This document shows, one piece after another, positions 52,701 to 63,105 of a DNA stretch of 64,000 bases. The first letter of the stretch is position 1. Each line of letters begins with the position of its first letter. The notes under the pieces are model-generated. The model ran no database searches, had not been told where the DNA came from, and worked only from the letters and a program-made list of their open reading frames with translations. The translations under genes and the position numbers were made by a program. Location of the stretch: NCBI GenBank assembly GCA_948146395.1, contig OX411548.1, forward strand, positions 40,577,737 through 40,641,736, given 5' to 3'. This DNA comes from Fragum whitleyi (taxonomy: Eukaryota; Mollusca; Bivalvia; Cardiida; Cardiidae).

Positions 52701-53670
52701 AAAAAGAGCCATGTCGTACATGGCCATCCCCCGCCATCAAAACTTGATGGTAAACTGAAGCCTAATGAAGGGGTTTTAACTCCAAAATTATGCAAGTAAT
52801 AGATGCATATCTTGTGCACTACACTTCTCCTCCATGACATCTATCCGCCTATAAAGTTTCACGTTGATAGCTTTTATACTTTAGGAGATATGCTCCGGAC
52901 AAGTTTAGTGACGGAATGACGGAAAGACGGAACAAATGAGTGACGGAATGACGGATGGGCATCATTACTATATCCCCTTCGCCGAACGGCGGTGGATAAA
53001 ACTATGTATATTTTATTAAAGGGAGGTAATAAATATTGCTAATTTGTACAAAATCAGCGATATTGGATTAACCACATTTAATTCCACTCCAAACTCGCTC
53101 AACACTCTCATTCAATTTCATTCCAAGATAATCCCAAGATCAATCATCTTATCAAGATGCTTTTTACTGACAATGTTCTTATGTGAATTCATTTTCAAAA
53201 ATGATTCTTGTGAACCCGACGAAGGTATTAATAGTTGCGGTAATATTTGATTGTTTTAATTCAAATATTTATTTCTCGCTTGTTTTAACGAATAATTCAT
53301 CACACACAATTAATTTGTTTCAGACAAATATACTGTCCCCAAAGGAACCCTAGTTATGATAAACCACTGGGCTTTACATCATGACCCATATGCTTGGGAC
53401 GACGTTGACAAGTTTAAACCCGAAAGATATTTAGACGAAAATGGACGTCTTGGGCCAAAACCACCAAACTGGCTCCCGTTTTCTGCTGGAAAACGAGTAT
53501 GTATGGGAGAGTTTGTAGCAAAACCAGAGATACATATCTTATTCGCTGCTTTGATGCAACAGTTTTCCTGGCGGCCCGAAGAGGGGGTACATCCGGATAT
53601 AACAACTGCTGGAACTCTTATGTTTGCACATCCGAAGCCGTTTAAACTCATCGTTACCAAAAGACTATAA
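40719..53670 (+). CDS. Cytochrome P450 gene C, complete, 10 coding exons, 500 aa, I-helix Asn variant
   Basis: Paralogue of genes A, B and D, clan 2 P450. Coding exons: 40719-40863, 42180-42260, 43222-43320, 44864-44957, 46927-47082, 48805-49019, 50023-50148, 51000-51104, 51459-51593 and 53324-53670, total 1503 nt. The anchor is about residues 11-27, then RRRRYN and PPGP; C-helix WKLHR 128-132; ExxR (ESMR) in exon 9; FKPERYLD and FSAGKRVCMGE in exon 10 with heme Cys445. Oddities: the I-helix reads GGINTT, with Asn309 where the family has Asp/Glu; the exon 4 donor is GC (44958-44959) instead of GT; a partial exon 6 copy follows exon 6 at 49079-49179. A 5' UTR acceptor is likely at 40710-40711, 7 nt before the ATG. 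An H5 repeat starts about 14 nt after the stop, and I saw no AATAAA in the next 1.2 kb. The open frame argues that it is functional. Confidence 0.94.
41095..41235. repeat. Degenerate short tandem repeat, gene C intron 1
   Basis: CTCCACCTTAGCTTTAATCTG, CTCGACCTGAGTTTTATGCG, CTCCATCTGAGCTTTATTTG and CTCCACCTGAGC recur about every 30-35 nt. Confidence 0.55.
41998..42096 (-). mobile_element. MITE M1 fragment, gene C intron 1
   Basis: TGTCAGTGTTTGGAATGAAAG to GTGTCAATTCACGCTG and AACTGTA; only the terminal about 100 bp. Confidence 0.65.
42655..42889 (-). mobile_element. MITE M1 fragment, gene C intron 2
   Basis: TTTCTTCAAGAATCAGACGC, GTTTGAGTGAGTGTTTGG and TGTCAATTTCACGATG to ACTGTA. Confidence 0.75.
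43730..43877 (+). pseudogene. LINE ORF2 C-terminal remnant, gene C intron 3
   Basis: 43767-43877 reads STICHKLWSQLPPEIKQSKS LEGFKRILRHTILRTF then a stop. This is the LW-x-x-LP-x-x-I ... FK-x-x-L pattern found at the end of many non-LTR ORF2 proteins. About 30 nt upstream, in another frame, NKRKNIRGQK continues it, so one frameshift is present. The AT-rich 3' UTR follows to about 44060. Confidence 0.75.
45095..45835 (-). mobile_element. H4 element, tandem core of about 150-160 bp, gene C intron 4
   Basis: On the minus strand it ends with hairpin GCCATGT-CCA-ACATGGC and CTCTTGTTTTTG. The core repeats AATAACAAAGGNCAAN-type blocks at about 45209, 45362, 45512 and 45671, each with TTTAGGAGATATGCTCC. 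The 5' terminus is absent; it abuts an inverted H2 element at 45836. Short copy at 52704-52998. Confidence 0.75.
45836..46392 (-). mobile_element. H2 element, reverse orientation, gene C intron 4
   Basis: The inverse of 14424-15345 in shortened form: AAGGTAACAAACATTAAATC and TAGACTAGGAGAAATTTGAG, then a GGACGGACGGAC run, and the terminus CTCCCTTCGGGGAACATAAA. Confidence 0.8.
47241..47648 (+). mobile_element. MITE M1 copy, diverged, gene C intron 5
   Basis: GCGATCAGCGCTCAATTTATTC at the left side, AATTAGCGACATT at the centre and TAATTACAAAATGTTGTAAG to CTGTA at the right. Confidence 0.65.
47735..48149 (+). mobile_element. MITE M1 copy, gene C intron 5
   Basis: TACAGTAAAAAACATCATG then AATTTGACAATC at the left; CGTCAATTTCATGATGGTG at the right. 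Separated from the previous copy by 86 nt. Confidence 0.75.
49079..49179 (+). pseudogene. Partial duplicate of gene C exon 6 (3' half), possible cryptic alternative exon
   Basis: A 101-nt open segment 59 nt downstream of gene C exon 6 encodes TSNAMKTIDRALKDSVDNF and onward, a close copy of TSNAMKTIDRTLKNIVDDF at the 3' end of that exon. It is preceded by TTTAG (AG at 49077-49078) and followed by a GT (49180-49181) at the homologous donor place. The copy lost two codons near its end but keeps the frame, and its entry and exit phases equal those of exon 6. It cannot be spliced in series with exon 6 without a frameshift, but could in principle replace it, losing about 38 residues. Most likely a decaying duplication. 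Confidence 0.8.
49345..49420 (-). other. tRNA-like remnant, probably SINE-derived
   Basis: On the minus strand GGCGAGGGAATCAGATTGG is followed by a B-box-like CAGTTCGATTCTAGG. Stems are too poor for a functional tRNA. In gene C intron 6. Confidence 0.3.
49655..49790. mobile_element. Palindromic MITE M2 copy, gene C intron 6
   Basis: TGCCCTGCGTTCAGGATGAC at the left, TTTTGTGTTCCTAAACGCTG at the right, and the inner arms CCCTGCTTTACACGC / GCGTGCAAAGCGGGG. Confidence 0.88.
51300..51422. mobile_element. Diverged MITE M2 copy, gene C intron 8
   Basis: The CTTTGCACGTTAGTGTCCGTG then CAAAGCGGG core hairpin is kept; the outer arms are decayed (TTGCGTTCATTATTCAAAACC). Confidence 0.5.
52499..53170 (+). 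mobile_element. MITE M1 copy interrupted by a short H4 element, gene C intron 9
   Basis: Left part CATCGTGAAATTAACACTC (52509 on) to about 52703; right part from about 52999 with AAAGGGAGGTAATAAATATTG, the centre, and CATCTTATCAAGATGC. The intervening 52704-52998 is an H4 copy. Confidence 0.75.
52704..52998 (-). mobile_element. H4 element, short copy with both termini
   Basis: On the minus strand: TTTATCCACCGCCGTTCGGC (hairpin CGCCG/CGGCG), a TCCGTCATTCCGTC run, one core unit with TTTAGGAGATATGCTCC (given in + sense), and the end hairpin GCCATGT-ACG-ACATGGC then TCTTTTT. This shows what a complete H4 looks like. Confidence 0.75.
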
Positions 53671-53683
53671 TTCTTATGCCATT

Positions 53684-54926
53684 TTTAGCTCGCCCGAGAC
53701 GAAGTCTCAGAAGAGCTATTGTCATCGCCTCGGATGTCGGCGTCGGTGTCGGCGTCCGCATTAGGTTAAAGTTTTTTTATTTCTATCAATATCGATATGA
53801 TCATAGAGGTATTAATCTTTACATTAACACTCATAAGGGTATAAGCTTTCATTTGAGATAAGCATCCATGTCAAAATGACCTTGAAACAGTGACCTTCAC
53901 CCTTTCCAAAAAACTTTAACCAAAGACTTTAACCGAAAAAACTATAACCAAAAAACTTTAACTGTGCTTATATTTCCTGAATGCTTTACCTAGGGACATC
54001 ATTACCTCATATCTGCACTCACCAGGTGATTTACTTACACCAGAGACTAAGTGACTTGACATTTTGATTTGACCTTGACCTTTTACAGACCTAAATAAGC
54101 TTTAACCAAAAAACTTTAACCAAAAAACTTTAACTTTGCTTATATTTTTTGAATGATTTTACCTAGGGACACTTTTACTTAATATTCATACTCACTTTGT
54201 GATAGGCTTTCACTGGTAACCAAGGTCCTTGACATTTTGACCTTGACCTTTTATGGACTTACAAAACTTAAACCAAAAAAACTTTAACCTTGCTTATATT
54301 TTCTGATTGTTTTACCTAGGGAGATCATTACTTCATATACACAGTCACTAGGTGGTAGGCTTTCACTGGTTACCAAGGGCTTTGCGTTTTGACCTTGACC
54401 TTTTATGGACTTTAACCAAGACATTTTTTCCTTGCCTATACTTTCTGATTTTGCTACCTAGGGACATCATTACTTCATATACACACTCACTAGGTGATAG
54501 GCTTTCACCAGAGACCAAGCTCCTTAACATTTTGACCTTGACATTGACCTTATTTGGACTTGAAAAAACTTTAACCAAAAACTTTAACCTTGTTTTTACC
54601 TAGGGACATCAGGACCTCATACTCAAACTCACCAGGTGATAGACTTTCACCAGTAACCAAGTTCTTTGATATTTTATCCTTGAGCTTTAATGTAATTATA
54701 AAACTTTTTTACAAAAAAAACTTTAACTCTGCTTATATTTTCTGATTGCTCCTACCTATGGCCATTATACCTTTATTTCTTTCTTATTTCTAAATCATAC
54801 TGATATTTATTAGACCATGGACTTTAACAAAAAATATTGACCTGTAACTTAGATCTTTGGTCAAGTGCTGTTTATGACAAGCAGCAGTTTTGGCGAACTA
54901 CGTTGTCCGCTGACAACTCTTGTTGA
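53684..54926 (+). mobile_element. H5 element immediately after gene C stop
   Basis: Starts TTTTTAGCTCGCCCGAGACG with hairpin GAGAC-GAA-GTCTC, then AGAGCTATTGTCATCG and a GTCGGCGTCGGTGTCGGC run. The core repeats ACCTAGGGACATCATTAC-type blocks at about 53987, 54161, 54311, 54457 and 54597, with TTGACCTTGACCTTTTATGG and CTTTAACCAAAAAACTTTAAC. Ends with hairpin GTTGTC-CGCT-GACAAC and TCTTGTTG. Confidence 0.8.
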
Positions 54927-57900
54927 TTCTTACTGTGTCTGTAAGTTTTGTTTGGTTTTAAACATATTTTATTTGCATGGTATAACAATTGTAAATAACT
55001 ATTGACACTTCTCAATATAAACATGCAAAAGTTTTAGAACATAAGCGGGGCTTATAGAGTTCTAAGAGAAATAATCGTAGACGAAATAAGAAGGTATTTT
55101 GATGAAATTAAGTGGCTGTATGCGATACACCTTGTTCTTCTTATGTCTTTTTGATTCTTGTGAAAACCATATAAGCAACAACTACGGCAACATCACAGAA
55201 TATAAACGTGAGAATAAGTCGAACCTACCACGCTTTACAGTATTTATGGCATTGTATAAATTACTAATATATATTTTACAAACTTTAGTGATACACTGAA
55301 AATACAACATATGATAAGAAGAATATCAATGTCGATGGTACCGAACGCTACTTGTGTACCCAAAAGCCGATCTCTAATATTTTAGTAGTTATTGCATTAA
55401 AAAAATGAAAGAAATGTTCCCTTGCCTCATTACCACCACAAGAAAAAAGGGGATAGTCAACATTAGTTTTATGAATAAGTCATGATTTAAAGAACTGAAT
55501 TTATTTCTGATACAAGTGTATATAACTTGAAGCTTCCTTTGTCCTTGTAAAGTACAATTTTTTGGACTTAGATTGTCACGGTTGAAATAAATGTTAAAGT
55601 AAAGTAACAAATCTTGCTTCTTACTTCGATAAGTAATTCGTTTCAATCTTCCATAAAGGTCGGGAGAAATGAACCTCTATAAAGCTTTGTCTTACAAATT
55701 TGCAAATGTGATTTCGAGATCCGCATAGATTAAATTGGAATGTTCTTCCTATTTAGTTATGAACAAAAGCGCTTGATTTCATAGGCATTATTTGTATTCC
55801 TCTAATCATTTTAAGTATCATGCGAGGGTTATCAAGAAAGATACGGGAAAAGTTCCGTATTTCATTTATTTCATTATAATTATTGAAAGTTTCTTATGTG
55901 ACCATAGCTTAATTCATGTTCTTTAGATTGATTCAATAAATTTTACAAAAAATATTAAAAGCGTTTGATTAATAATCTCCATAGCAACGTCCGGTCGACG
56001 TTAGCGGAACACATATATATTTTATAAGGAACTTAGATATATTTTATAAGGAAGTCTTGTACAAACTGTAAAGAAATTAATTTATTTTAAGAAATGATCC
56101 TATATATTACTGCAGTGGAAATTTCAAAATAACAAACAAACAAAGGTAGATCTTAATTTAGGTAATACGATGGTGAATCAAAAATCTACGTAGACTTGCG
56201 TTACAGAAATTTTGATTTCACAGACTTTGAAAAGAAAACTTTACTGTTACTAAATTGCGGCATTTACTTTTTGTCGTGAAAATTTGGATGAAATCGAACG
56301 AGTTGGTCACCTGAAACAACCATTCTAAAACATGTAGCCATATGGTGCCGGCGGACCATAACGACGTCAATTTGACGCTAAATTCAGCACTTTACAAAAT
56401 ACTCAACTCAACAATAAACACAAATTCTGTATCGCCGATCCTTTTGATAAGTATTGTTTTCATATCCATCTGAACCAAAATGATGAACTTAAATGTGTGA
56501 TGTGTCTTTTAGATATTGAACTGATGTTGATCTGTGATAATTACAGATCAAACGTCGAGGAGACGTTTTTCCATTCTCCGAGTGTGATCCTTCAGAAACA
56601 CTCTCCATTCCAAAACAGACCTTTTAAACCATTTAAAAGAAGGTACCTGCTTACATTTGAAGACCTTTTAGCATATTTTATCAATTTTACCTCTCTGTTA
56701 GGTTTTTCAAAGGTCCATAGGAACTTTATTATTGCTCGATTGTCTATGGCTGCGCCGGTGCCGTCATTTCTAAGTTAAAAATTGACAAGTGCCCTGACTT
56801 TGAATTCGTAAATACCAAATGAAATATGCTTATATTTAAAACATCCGAACTGATTATATCGACACGTAAATAGGTAAAGTTCGGAGTAGTTTGGTCCAAA
56901 TTGAGGGAACAATTACGGGTGTTAACACTAGAAAGTAACGTTACAAAATGGGTTGCGCCGGTGGCACCTACACAGGAATATCAAATGTTGGATTTTTTTA
57001 ACATCATAGTCATAGCAGGCTCTTGTAAATTAAGTAGTATGTCAACATTAAATGGTTTGAGACATGTAAAAAAATTCATTTTTTCCACTGCGAAATTCCA
57101 AAGTTATAGTAAAAGTCCATGTAATTTTTCCACCCTCGTAGAACCTTTCTGAAATGTTGCCTGATTATCGTTGATGTGCCATCAGAATTCTCGCAGCATC
57201 AAATGTTCCAAATTTAATCTGTGAATTTGGAATTTGCAAAAAAAGTAGACAGCAAACGTAAGAAGTGTATGAAAGACAAAAATGTTTCATCATTTCAACG
57301 TAAAAATACGTTATTTGTAATAAATGAGAGTATAAGAAGGGGTGTTGGCAAAGTAAAGATATACATTTGCGTACATGTATCGGCTTTTATTCTGAATTAA
57401 TCGTTTTACATCGTGTCGCCCATAACGAAAGGAATTGTAATTGTCTATTGATCTATGAACCCAATAGAAATTTAGCCATTTTACGTTATGTCATAAAGAA
57501 GTCCCGCTCACTTCGACTTGGTTTGGTTTTGGTGATGATGTTTCACGTGATGCTATTTGGTTAGGTGAAATATATTAACGAACCTGTAGAATATTCTTGA
57601 AAAGTTTTTGGACAGACCTCGTATAGGTAAATGTGTTTCTCTTCGTTCTTGTAGAGATTAAAACCCTGACTCTTTTAGAATATTTAAAGTTTTGTTTGAA
57701 TTGAAAACAAATCCAAAGATTTTCACGTCAAAAAGGACGGCAGCTTGAATTTTATGTGAAATAACCAACGTTTTTGCGTCGATGATTTTTCAAAATACAT
57801 CGAGTCAAAAGATATTTTTCTTCTATTTGTTACATCAATTATATAACATAGGCATATTCGAAGAAAAATGTTTGATTAACGATGGATTAAAAAGTAATTT

Positions 57901-57984
57901 TGGCATGATTGTTCCCGATTGTAAGAAGACATGACACTTGAAACTACGAGATAAATAAAATCCAGTTCAATGTCAGACCGAGGA
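54927..57984. other. Spacer between genes C and D, nothing recognised
   Basis: Several 60-100 codon frames (for example 56497-56778) show no domain or codon pattern that I trust. Confidence 0.45.
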
Positions 57985-58053
57985 GTCTGTGGCCTAGTGG
58001 CTATGACGGTGGCTTTGGGATCAAAAGGTCTCCGGATCGAATCCCGACAGACA
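57985..58053 (+). other. tRNA-like sequence, probably a SINE head or tRNA pseudogene
   Basis: GTCTGTG ... GACAGAC can pair as an acceptor stem, GTGGCCTAGTGGCTATGACG resembles an A-box region, and CCGGATCGAATCCCG is a good B box. The anticodon stem is poor and no T33 is evident, so it is not called as a functional tRNA. Confidence 0.5.
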
Positions 58054-58579
58054 AAGGTGATTTTTTTTAGCAAAGAAATTACTCCACGTTGCTCCTCTCC
58101 ACCTAGATGTATACATCAATGGTCACAATCCCTGAAATATTTTTTTTAATGTAAATTTCTTGGTTAGAGATATACAATATTTTAATAAACAAGCACTTTC
58201 TCTTTTTCCTTCAATGTTTTCCAACAATAATACCTCAAGCGCATTAGAATTATCTGGTTTGTCGGAAATATCATAAACAGGTACAAAGCATATAATTGTT
58301 TTTGAACCAACAGATTTTTCTATGAACAAGGAAGTTTGCATATGCGTAGAACTGGATTTTATGTCTATTGTCAATTGTATTGCAATTTTGAAGGTTTTCC
58401 TTGATAACTGAACATTTTTTTTTTTCAACAGAAAATTAAGAGGTTCCTAGATGGTCTTAAAAGCCAGAAATTCGGCAATAAGACAGAGCTGAAAATATAT
58501 CCACGCGGAGATAGATCAAGCCCACACGAACAAACGATACTGATGTTGTAGGTTTATAAGACCGATGCGCTAACTAATT

Positions 58580-59430
58580 AGCCAAAGAAGATCTTTCCTT
58601 ACTCAGATGCCAGGCGTTTACAAATTTAAACCTATTTGAAGCTATGAATGTAAAGAACAGAGGTATCGAAACACTCGTCCTAAGAGTCATATATTGGTGA
58701 CAATATAGTCTGCGCAATTATTCAACTGGCGGGAAGTGGCTAAGGCGTGTCTTAACTTGGCTAGTTTACTTTTCAATGGTTTGGGTTTTTTCGAAAGTTA
58801 GCCGAGCATTGTCGTGAACACGTGTATATAACTGTTTTTTTTAAATTGTGCTAAGCGTAAGTGAACATATTTCAGCGTTTTGTTACCAAAAGCTTGGACA
58901 AGCTGAAGTAACGAGGGCTCGGTTGCCAAAATTAAATTTAAAAAATGTTGACTAACTATTAAACTTCGAAACTATAAATGAAAGCTGATTTACCTTAACC
59001 TAAAATAAAACGAACCGATACTTAGGCTCCGCCCTGCCAGGGCATTGATCTTGGATTTTACCTTCGTAGTCTGTTATGTGCCTTGTGCTATGACAAAGTC
59101 GGTATCATAACGACATAAATGGCTCAAGGGCCAATTTTGGACTAGAAGTAGAATTCGCTATTTTGAGTCGTCGTTGTACACAAATATCCTGTAATCACAA
59201 ATCTCAATACCAAATTCGAGTTGTAGCCCCCATCTTACATACAGAAAGTCCGCAACAAAGTATAGCTCAAAATAAACCGACGCGGAATGGGGTTGAATTT
59301 CTTGGACAAGTAATAGCTTACAGGACGAATGCAATATTGAGCCAAAGAAGATCTTTCCTAACACAGTTGTTAGGTATTGTATTCAAACCTTTTTGAAGCT
59401 ATGGGTATAAATAAAACCGGATGTATCGTA
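58580..59430. repeat. Pair of direct repeats about 760 bp apart
   Basis: GCCAAAGAAGATCTTTCCTTA at 58582 and GCCAAAGAAGATCTTTCCTAA at 59341; both continue with a TTTGAAGCTATG segment and GATG/GAGG-TATCG. About 90 bp each, otherwise unrelated surroundings. Confidence 0.6.
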
Positions 59431-60149
59431 AAAATGGTCATTTTTGCGTGACGGGTTGCAATTATGAACACCGCACTAACTGTTGTAGGTATTTTCATAT
59501 CAAATCGTAAACAAGCGATTGCTGAATCTCGACAAGCGTAAACTTGTAAGATTTCGTTAGCGTACTAGAATATTAACTTTTGAGATAACTTCAAAGGCTT
59601 ATATGCAAAATATCCCACTTGATAAGAACGATTACGTAATTTTATCAGGTTTATTTTGATTTTCAAAGGGAAACCATTTAGTATACGGGTTTTCATTTTC
59701 GTCAAAAAGTCAAATAAACACAAGCGACCAAGACAAATTATAATGGGGTAAGTGTTTCTTTTTCGTTTTGCAAGTTTATGAATTGGGGGGAATGACGACC
59801 CAGAATACACAATGTTTCTGCTTTTTAAACACGAATAAATAAAATAATGTGTATAAAAGGTTTGTTATCATAACATCTTAGTTTAATTGTGGTAAACAAC
59901 AAGGTCACGTGGACAAATGTTATCAAAAAAAAAAAAACTTGTAGACAATTTTGAAAATCCCTTGTAAGCACCCTAGTGGCCACATCTTTTTCTGAATCAA
60001 CTTTAAAGTCGACAGGCTCATTTTACTGAAACCTCATATACTTGTATATTCAATTTGCTCCAAAGGATTTAAAGAATACAATCACAGTTCATCTCTTAGA
60101 AAACCATTACAGACCTATTAAACATAACTTTAACTGCATAATTTATTGT

Positions 60150-60600
60150 CTTGTACCGCTTATTACTAATTAGTGGCCATCTTGTGAGTGGTCGACATTC
60201 TGTTTTGGTAAAGTGGACAACGTGCTTTCCTGAGAGAATAAGCTTTGAATATATGTTTACCAAATTTGGTGCTCGAATAACCACAAGAAGGATTTTTAGA
60301 AATGTCCAACTTATATTGCTTATATACACAATAGGTTTGGCTGCCACCTTGGAAGTGGTCGCGTTATTGTCTTTACATATCGGCTACCGTTAAATTTTAT
60401 TCATTATTCTAATGAGTACATTTGTATAAAATTGGATGCTTTAAAACCAACGTGAACGAATTTTTGTAATTTGTAATTCTAATAGCCAATAAGCATGGCG
60501 GCCATCTTGGAAAATGGCGACCATGTTGTCTTGCAATCGTGGATACCATGGTTTTCTGAAAAGGGATTCCATGGGATATTTTTGTGCTAATTAAGGTGCT
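60150..60600. repeat. Diverged repeat with GGCCATCTTG motifs
   Basis: GGCCATCTTGTGAGTGG (60175), GCCACCTTGGAAGTGG (60342) and GGCCATCTTGGAAAATGGCG (60500) recur about every 165 nt, with GAAAAGGGATTCC / CTGAGAGAATAAGC between them. Non-coding. Confidence 0.5.
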
Positions 60601-60992
60601 TGTATCACAAAAGATTTTTTTTCATGATTTTAGGCCTTAACCGGCCCCACTACAAAATCATCATCATGAAATCTTTGACTACTTCAAATTTAGATCAACT
60701 TGAAACATAAACCAAGTTACTGCTTCAAATCTTATTAGAAATCCTCTAGGCACTTCAGAAGTCACATTTTCTTTGACGCTTGGCGATTTTCACAGAACTC
60801 GAGCATTCAAAAGCCCATTATACTATTTACGCTAGTTAGAACTGTCGATATAGTTTATAATCAAAATTGTATTTAGTTCAAGACAGATTTTGTCCAAGAT
60901 CATTCAGATGGATATCATGAAGAAGTTTGCATATTTTTTTTTTGGTCCTAAATTTTTGCCCATCCTTGTGATAAGTTAATTAGCAAATCTTC

Positions 60993-61190
60993 CCGGGATC
61001 GATCCCCGACGGCGGCGCTCATTCTCTCCAACTATTTGGCTCTCACCAATGATTTGATAATCGTAGACCTATGGGAGATAGCAGCTGGAGGCTAGGAAAG
61101 GGTGTGTCGCTAGTACTTGTGAGAGAAATATCAGTAATCCATTGCTAGGTGCCCGGGCGCCGCGATATAACTGAAATAATTGTTGAATTA
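60993..61190 (+). mobile_element. tRNA-derived SINE, 5' truncated
   Basis: Starts at the B box (GGGATCGATCCCCGACGGCG) and continues through TGATAATCGTAGACC, GGCTAGGAAAGGGTGT, AATCCATTGCTAGGTGCC and CGATATAACTGAAATAATTG. Ends about 170 bp before gene D's 5' UTR acceptor. Confidence 0.8.
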
Positions 61191-61390
61191 GCAAAACTCG
61201 AGGTATTTATTCTTCCTGTATTTTTTCATGTTTAAGTTTAAAAGTAAGATTGAGATTTTACTCTACAACTACTTTAATACATTAACACTTTTTACTAAAA
61301 TGGATGAAAATATTTGTCCATGTAGAACTAGTCGAATATAAAATAAATATATATTATTTTTACAGACCTGAGCTTATAGTTGAACAAAGC

Positions 61391-63105
61391 ATGCTAGATT
61401 ATTTGTTACCAGGGTCCCTATCACAGTCCGTCCTTGTGGGATTAATTGTTGGTCTGACTGTATATTGGATTTTAAGATGCAGAAAGTTCAACATGCCGCC
61501 TGGGCCATTGAAACTTCCACTTCTCGGAAATGTTTGGCGTAAGTAACTAACTTTTAAATTAGTTTTATACACTTCTAAAACTAATGGAAATGATTTATTT
61601 GGTCACCCAAACCCTTACTGTGAGTGTCCAATGTAATCGCGCCATAAAGACGTTATCATTGGGTACAGTTAAGAACATCGTAAAATTGACAAGATGAACG
61701 ATTTTAAAATGATTTTGGAATGAAATGAAATGAGCGAGTGGAGCGAGTTTTGAGTGAAATTAAATGGAGATAATCCAATATCGCTAATTTTGTTCAACAT
61801 GAACAACATTAGCGATATTCATTACATCCCTTTAGAAATATTCTTTCTTTTCTTTTTGAGTGTCTTCGTGGACCAAGTAGACTCTTTAAAATCCACACTA
61901 GCTAAGAAAATCGTAGAATAATTTGATCAATTTGAATTAAATGTTGATGGTCTTGAACGATTTCGAAATGTTTTCTTATGAGTTTTGAGCGTTTTTGATT
62001 GGTTTGAGTGGGTGTATGGAAAAATGAATTGAGGGCTGAGTGAACGATTAAGAATGATTTTAATCGGAAGGAGTGTAAATTACACGGTGTTACTTACTGT
62101 ACCATCAACAAAGGGTTTAGATGAGAAAAACAGAATTGGATTTTCATAACTGCCTCTTCACTGGAACCCTGATACTCATTAAACAATCGATTGAGGGATT
62201 AAGAGAGAAATTGAAATTTATTTTATTTCATTGAGATATGAAACTTAAAAGCTTATCACACTGTATGAAAACGCGAAGCGGATTCATACATGAGTGTAAT
62301 AACGTTTTGATAAAAAAATACCCGGTAATGGCAGTTATAGATATTGATTACAGCCGATGCTTTTATCCCTTGAAACTTTCTTAATGTTACAAGTTTTCTT
62401 TTTTGATTTCAGAGCTCGGTCCCGACAGGCGATACCATATCAAGTTTTATGAATGGTCTAAAAAGTATGGTCCTGTTATTACTGTTGGACTAGGTATAGT
62501 TGCTTTTCATTATTCTGTCTAAAACGATTTCTTGTAATTATGCATAAATTTGAAATCGAAAACATTGCCTATTTTACTTTTTACATAAAACTGAGTAGTA
62601 AGGAAACGGCTCACTATCTAGAAAAAAAACCCGCATGAATTATTCGACTAGGAAATTTTCTTATTTGATAACATTAATAATATTAATAAAAATTATGCAA
62701 TACATAGAGAATAGATGGCTGGTGACTTGGGATGGAAAGAAAAGTTTATCGGGCAAGGCATAGGAATTAATCTGGTAAGCCGGAGTCTTCCAACTGCTTG
62801 CCAGACTTTTGGATATTTATCTTAAATGCGATGTTGGGCACAAAGTGGTTTAATCAATAGCTTGATCATACTTATATAATTATACATGAATTGAAAGCCT
62901 ATCAACGAATAAAAAAGATGCGACAAGATAACTCGTTTTGTAACTTCCACAAGAAGTGATTTAAAAATCACTATTCATAATTGACCTCCCGTTTTTATTT
63001 CACTAGGACCCATTCATCTTGTAGTTGTAAATGACATTGACACTGCTATGGAGGTCCTCGTTAAGAAATCGAATGACTTTGCTGGGCGGCAACATTCACC
63101 ATCAA
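61391..63105 (+). CDS. Cytochrome P450 gene D (first three exons; continues past right edge)
   Basis: N-terminal part of a fourth paralogue. Exons: 61391-61538, 62413-62493 and 63007-63105, followed by a GT donor (GTAAGT at 63106). Exon lengths 148, 81 and 99 equal those of gene B. It starts MLDYLLPGSL, then a hydrophobic anchor (about residues 14-28), basic RCRKFN, and the hinge PPGPLKLPLLGN. Exon 2 gives LGPDRRYHIKFYEWSKKYGP and exon 3 ends in the FAGRQHSPS segment that precedes the B-C region in the paralogues. A 5' UTR acceptor (AG at 61364-61365) lies 25 nt before the ATG, as in gene B. Catalytic exons (C-helix, I-helix, ExxR, heme) are beyond the window, so intactness cannot be judged. 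Confidence 0.92.
61664..62101 (-). mobile_element. MITE M1 copy, full length, gene D intron 1
   Basis: TACAGTTAAGAACATCGTA then AAATTGACAAGATGAACG at the left; the centre TTTTGTTCAACATGAACAAC; right end GTGTAAATTACACGGTG to ACTGTA. Confidence 0.88.
62705..62790. repeat. M3 foldback, left half only, gene D intron 2
   Basis: ATAGAGAATAGATGGCTGG, GTGACTTGGGATGGAAAG and TTATCGGGCAAGGCATAGG match 13960-14030; the inverse arm is missing. Confidence 0.75.

Noticed and set aside
56497..56778. 93-codon + strand ORF as a gene
   Set aside because: No domain, no neighbours, no homologous copy in the window.
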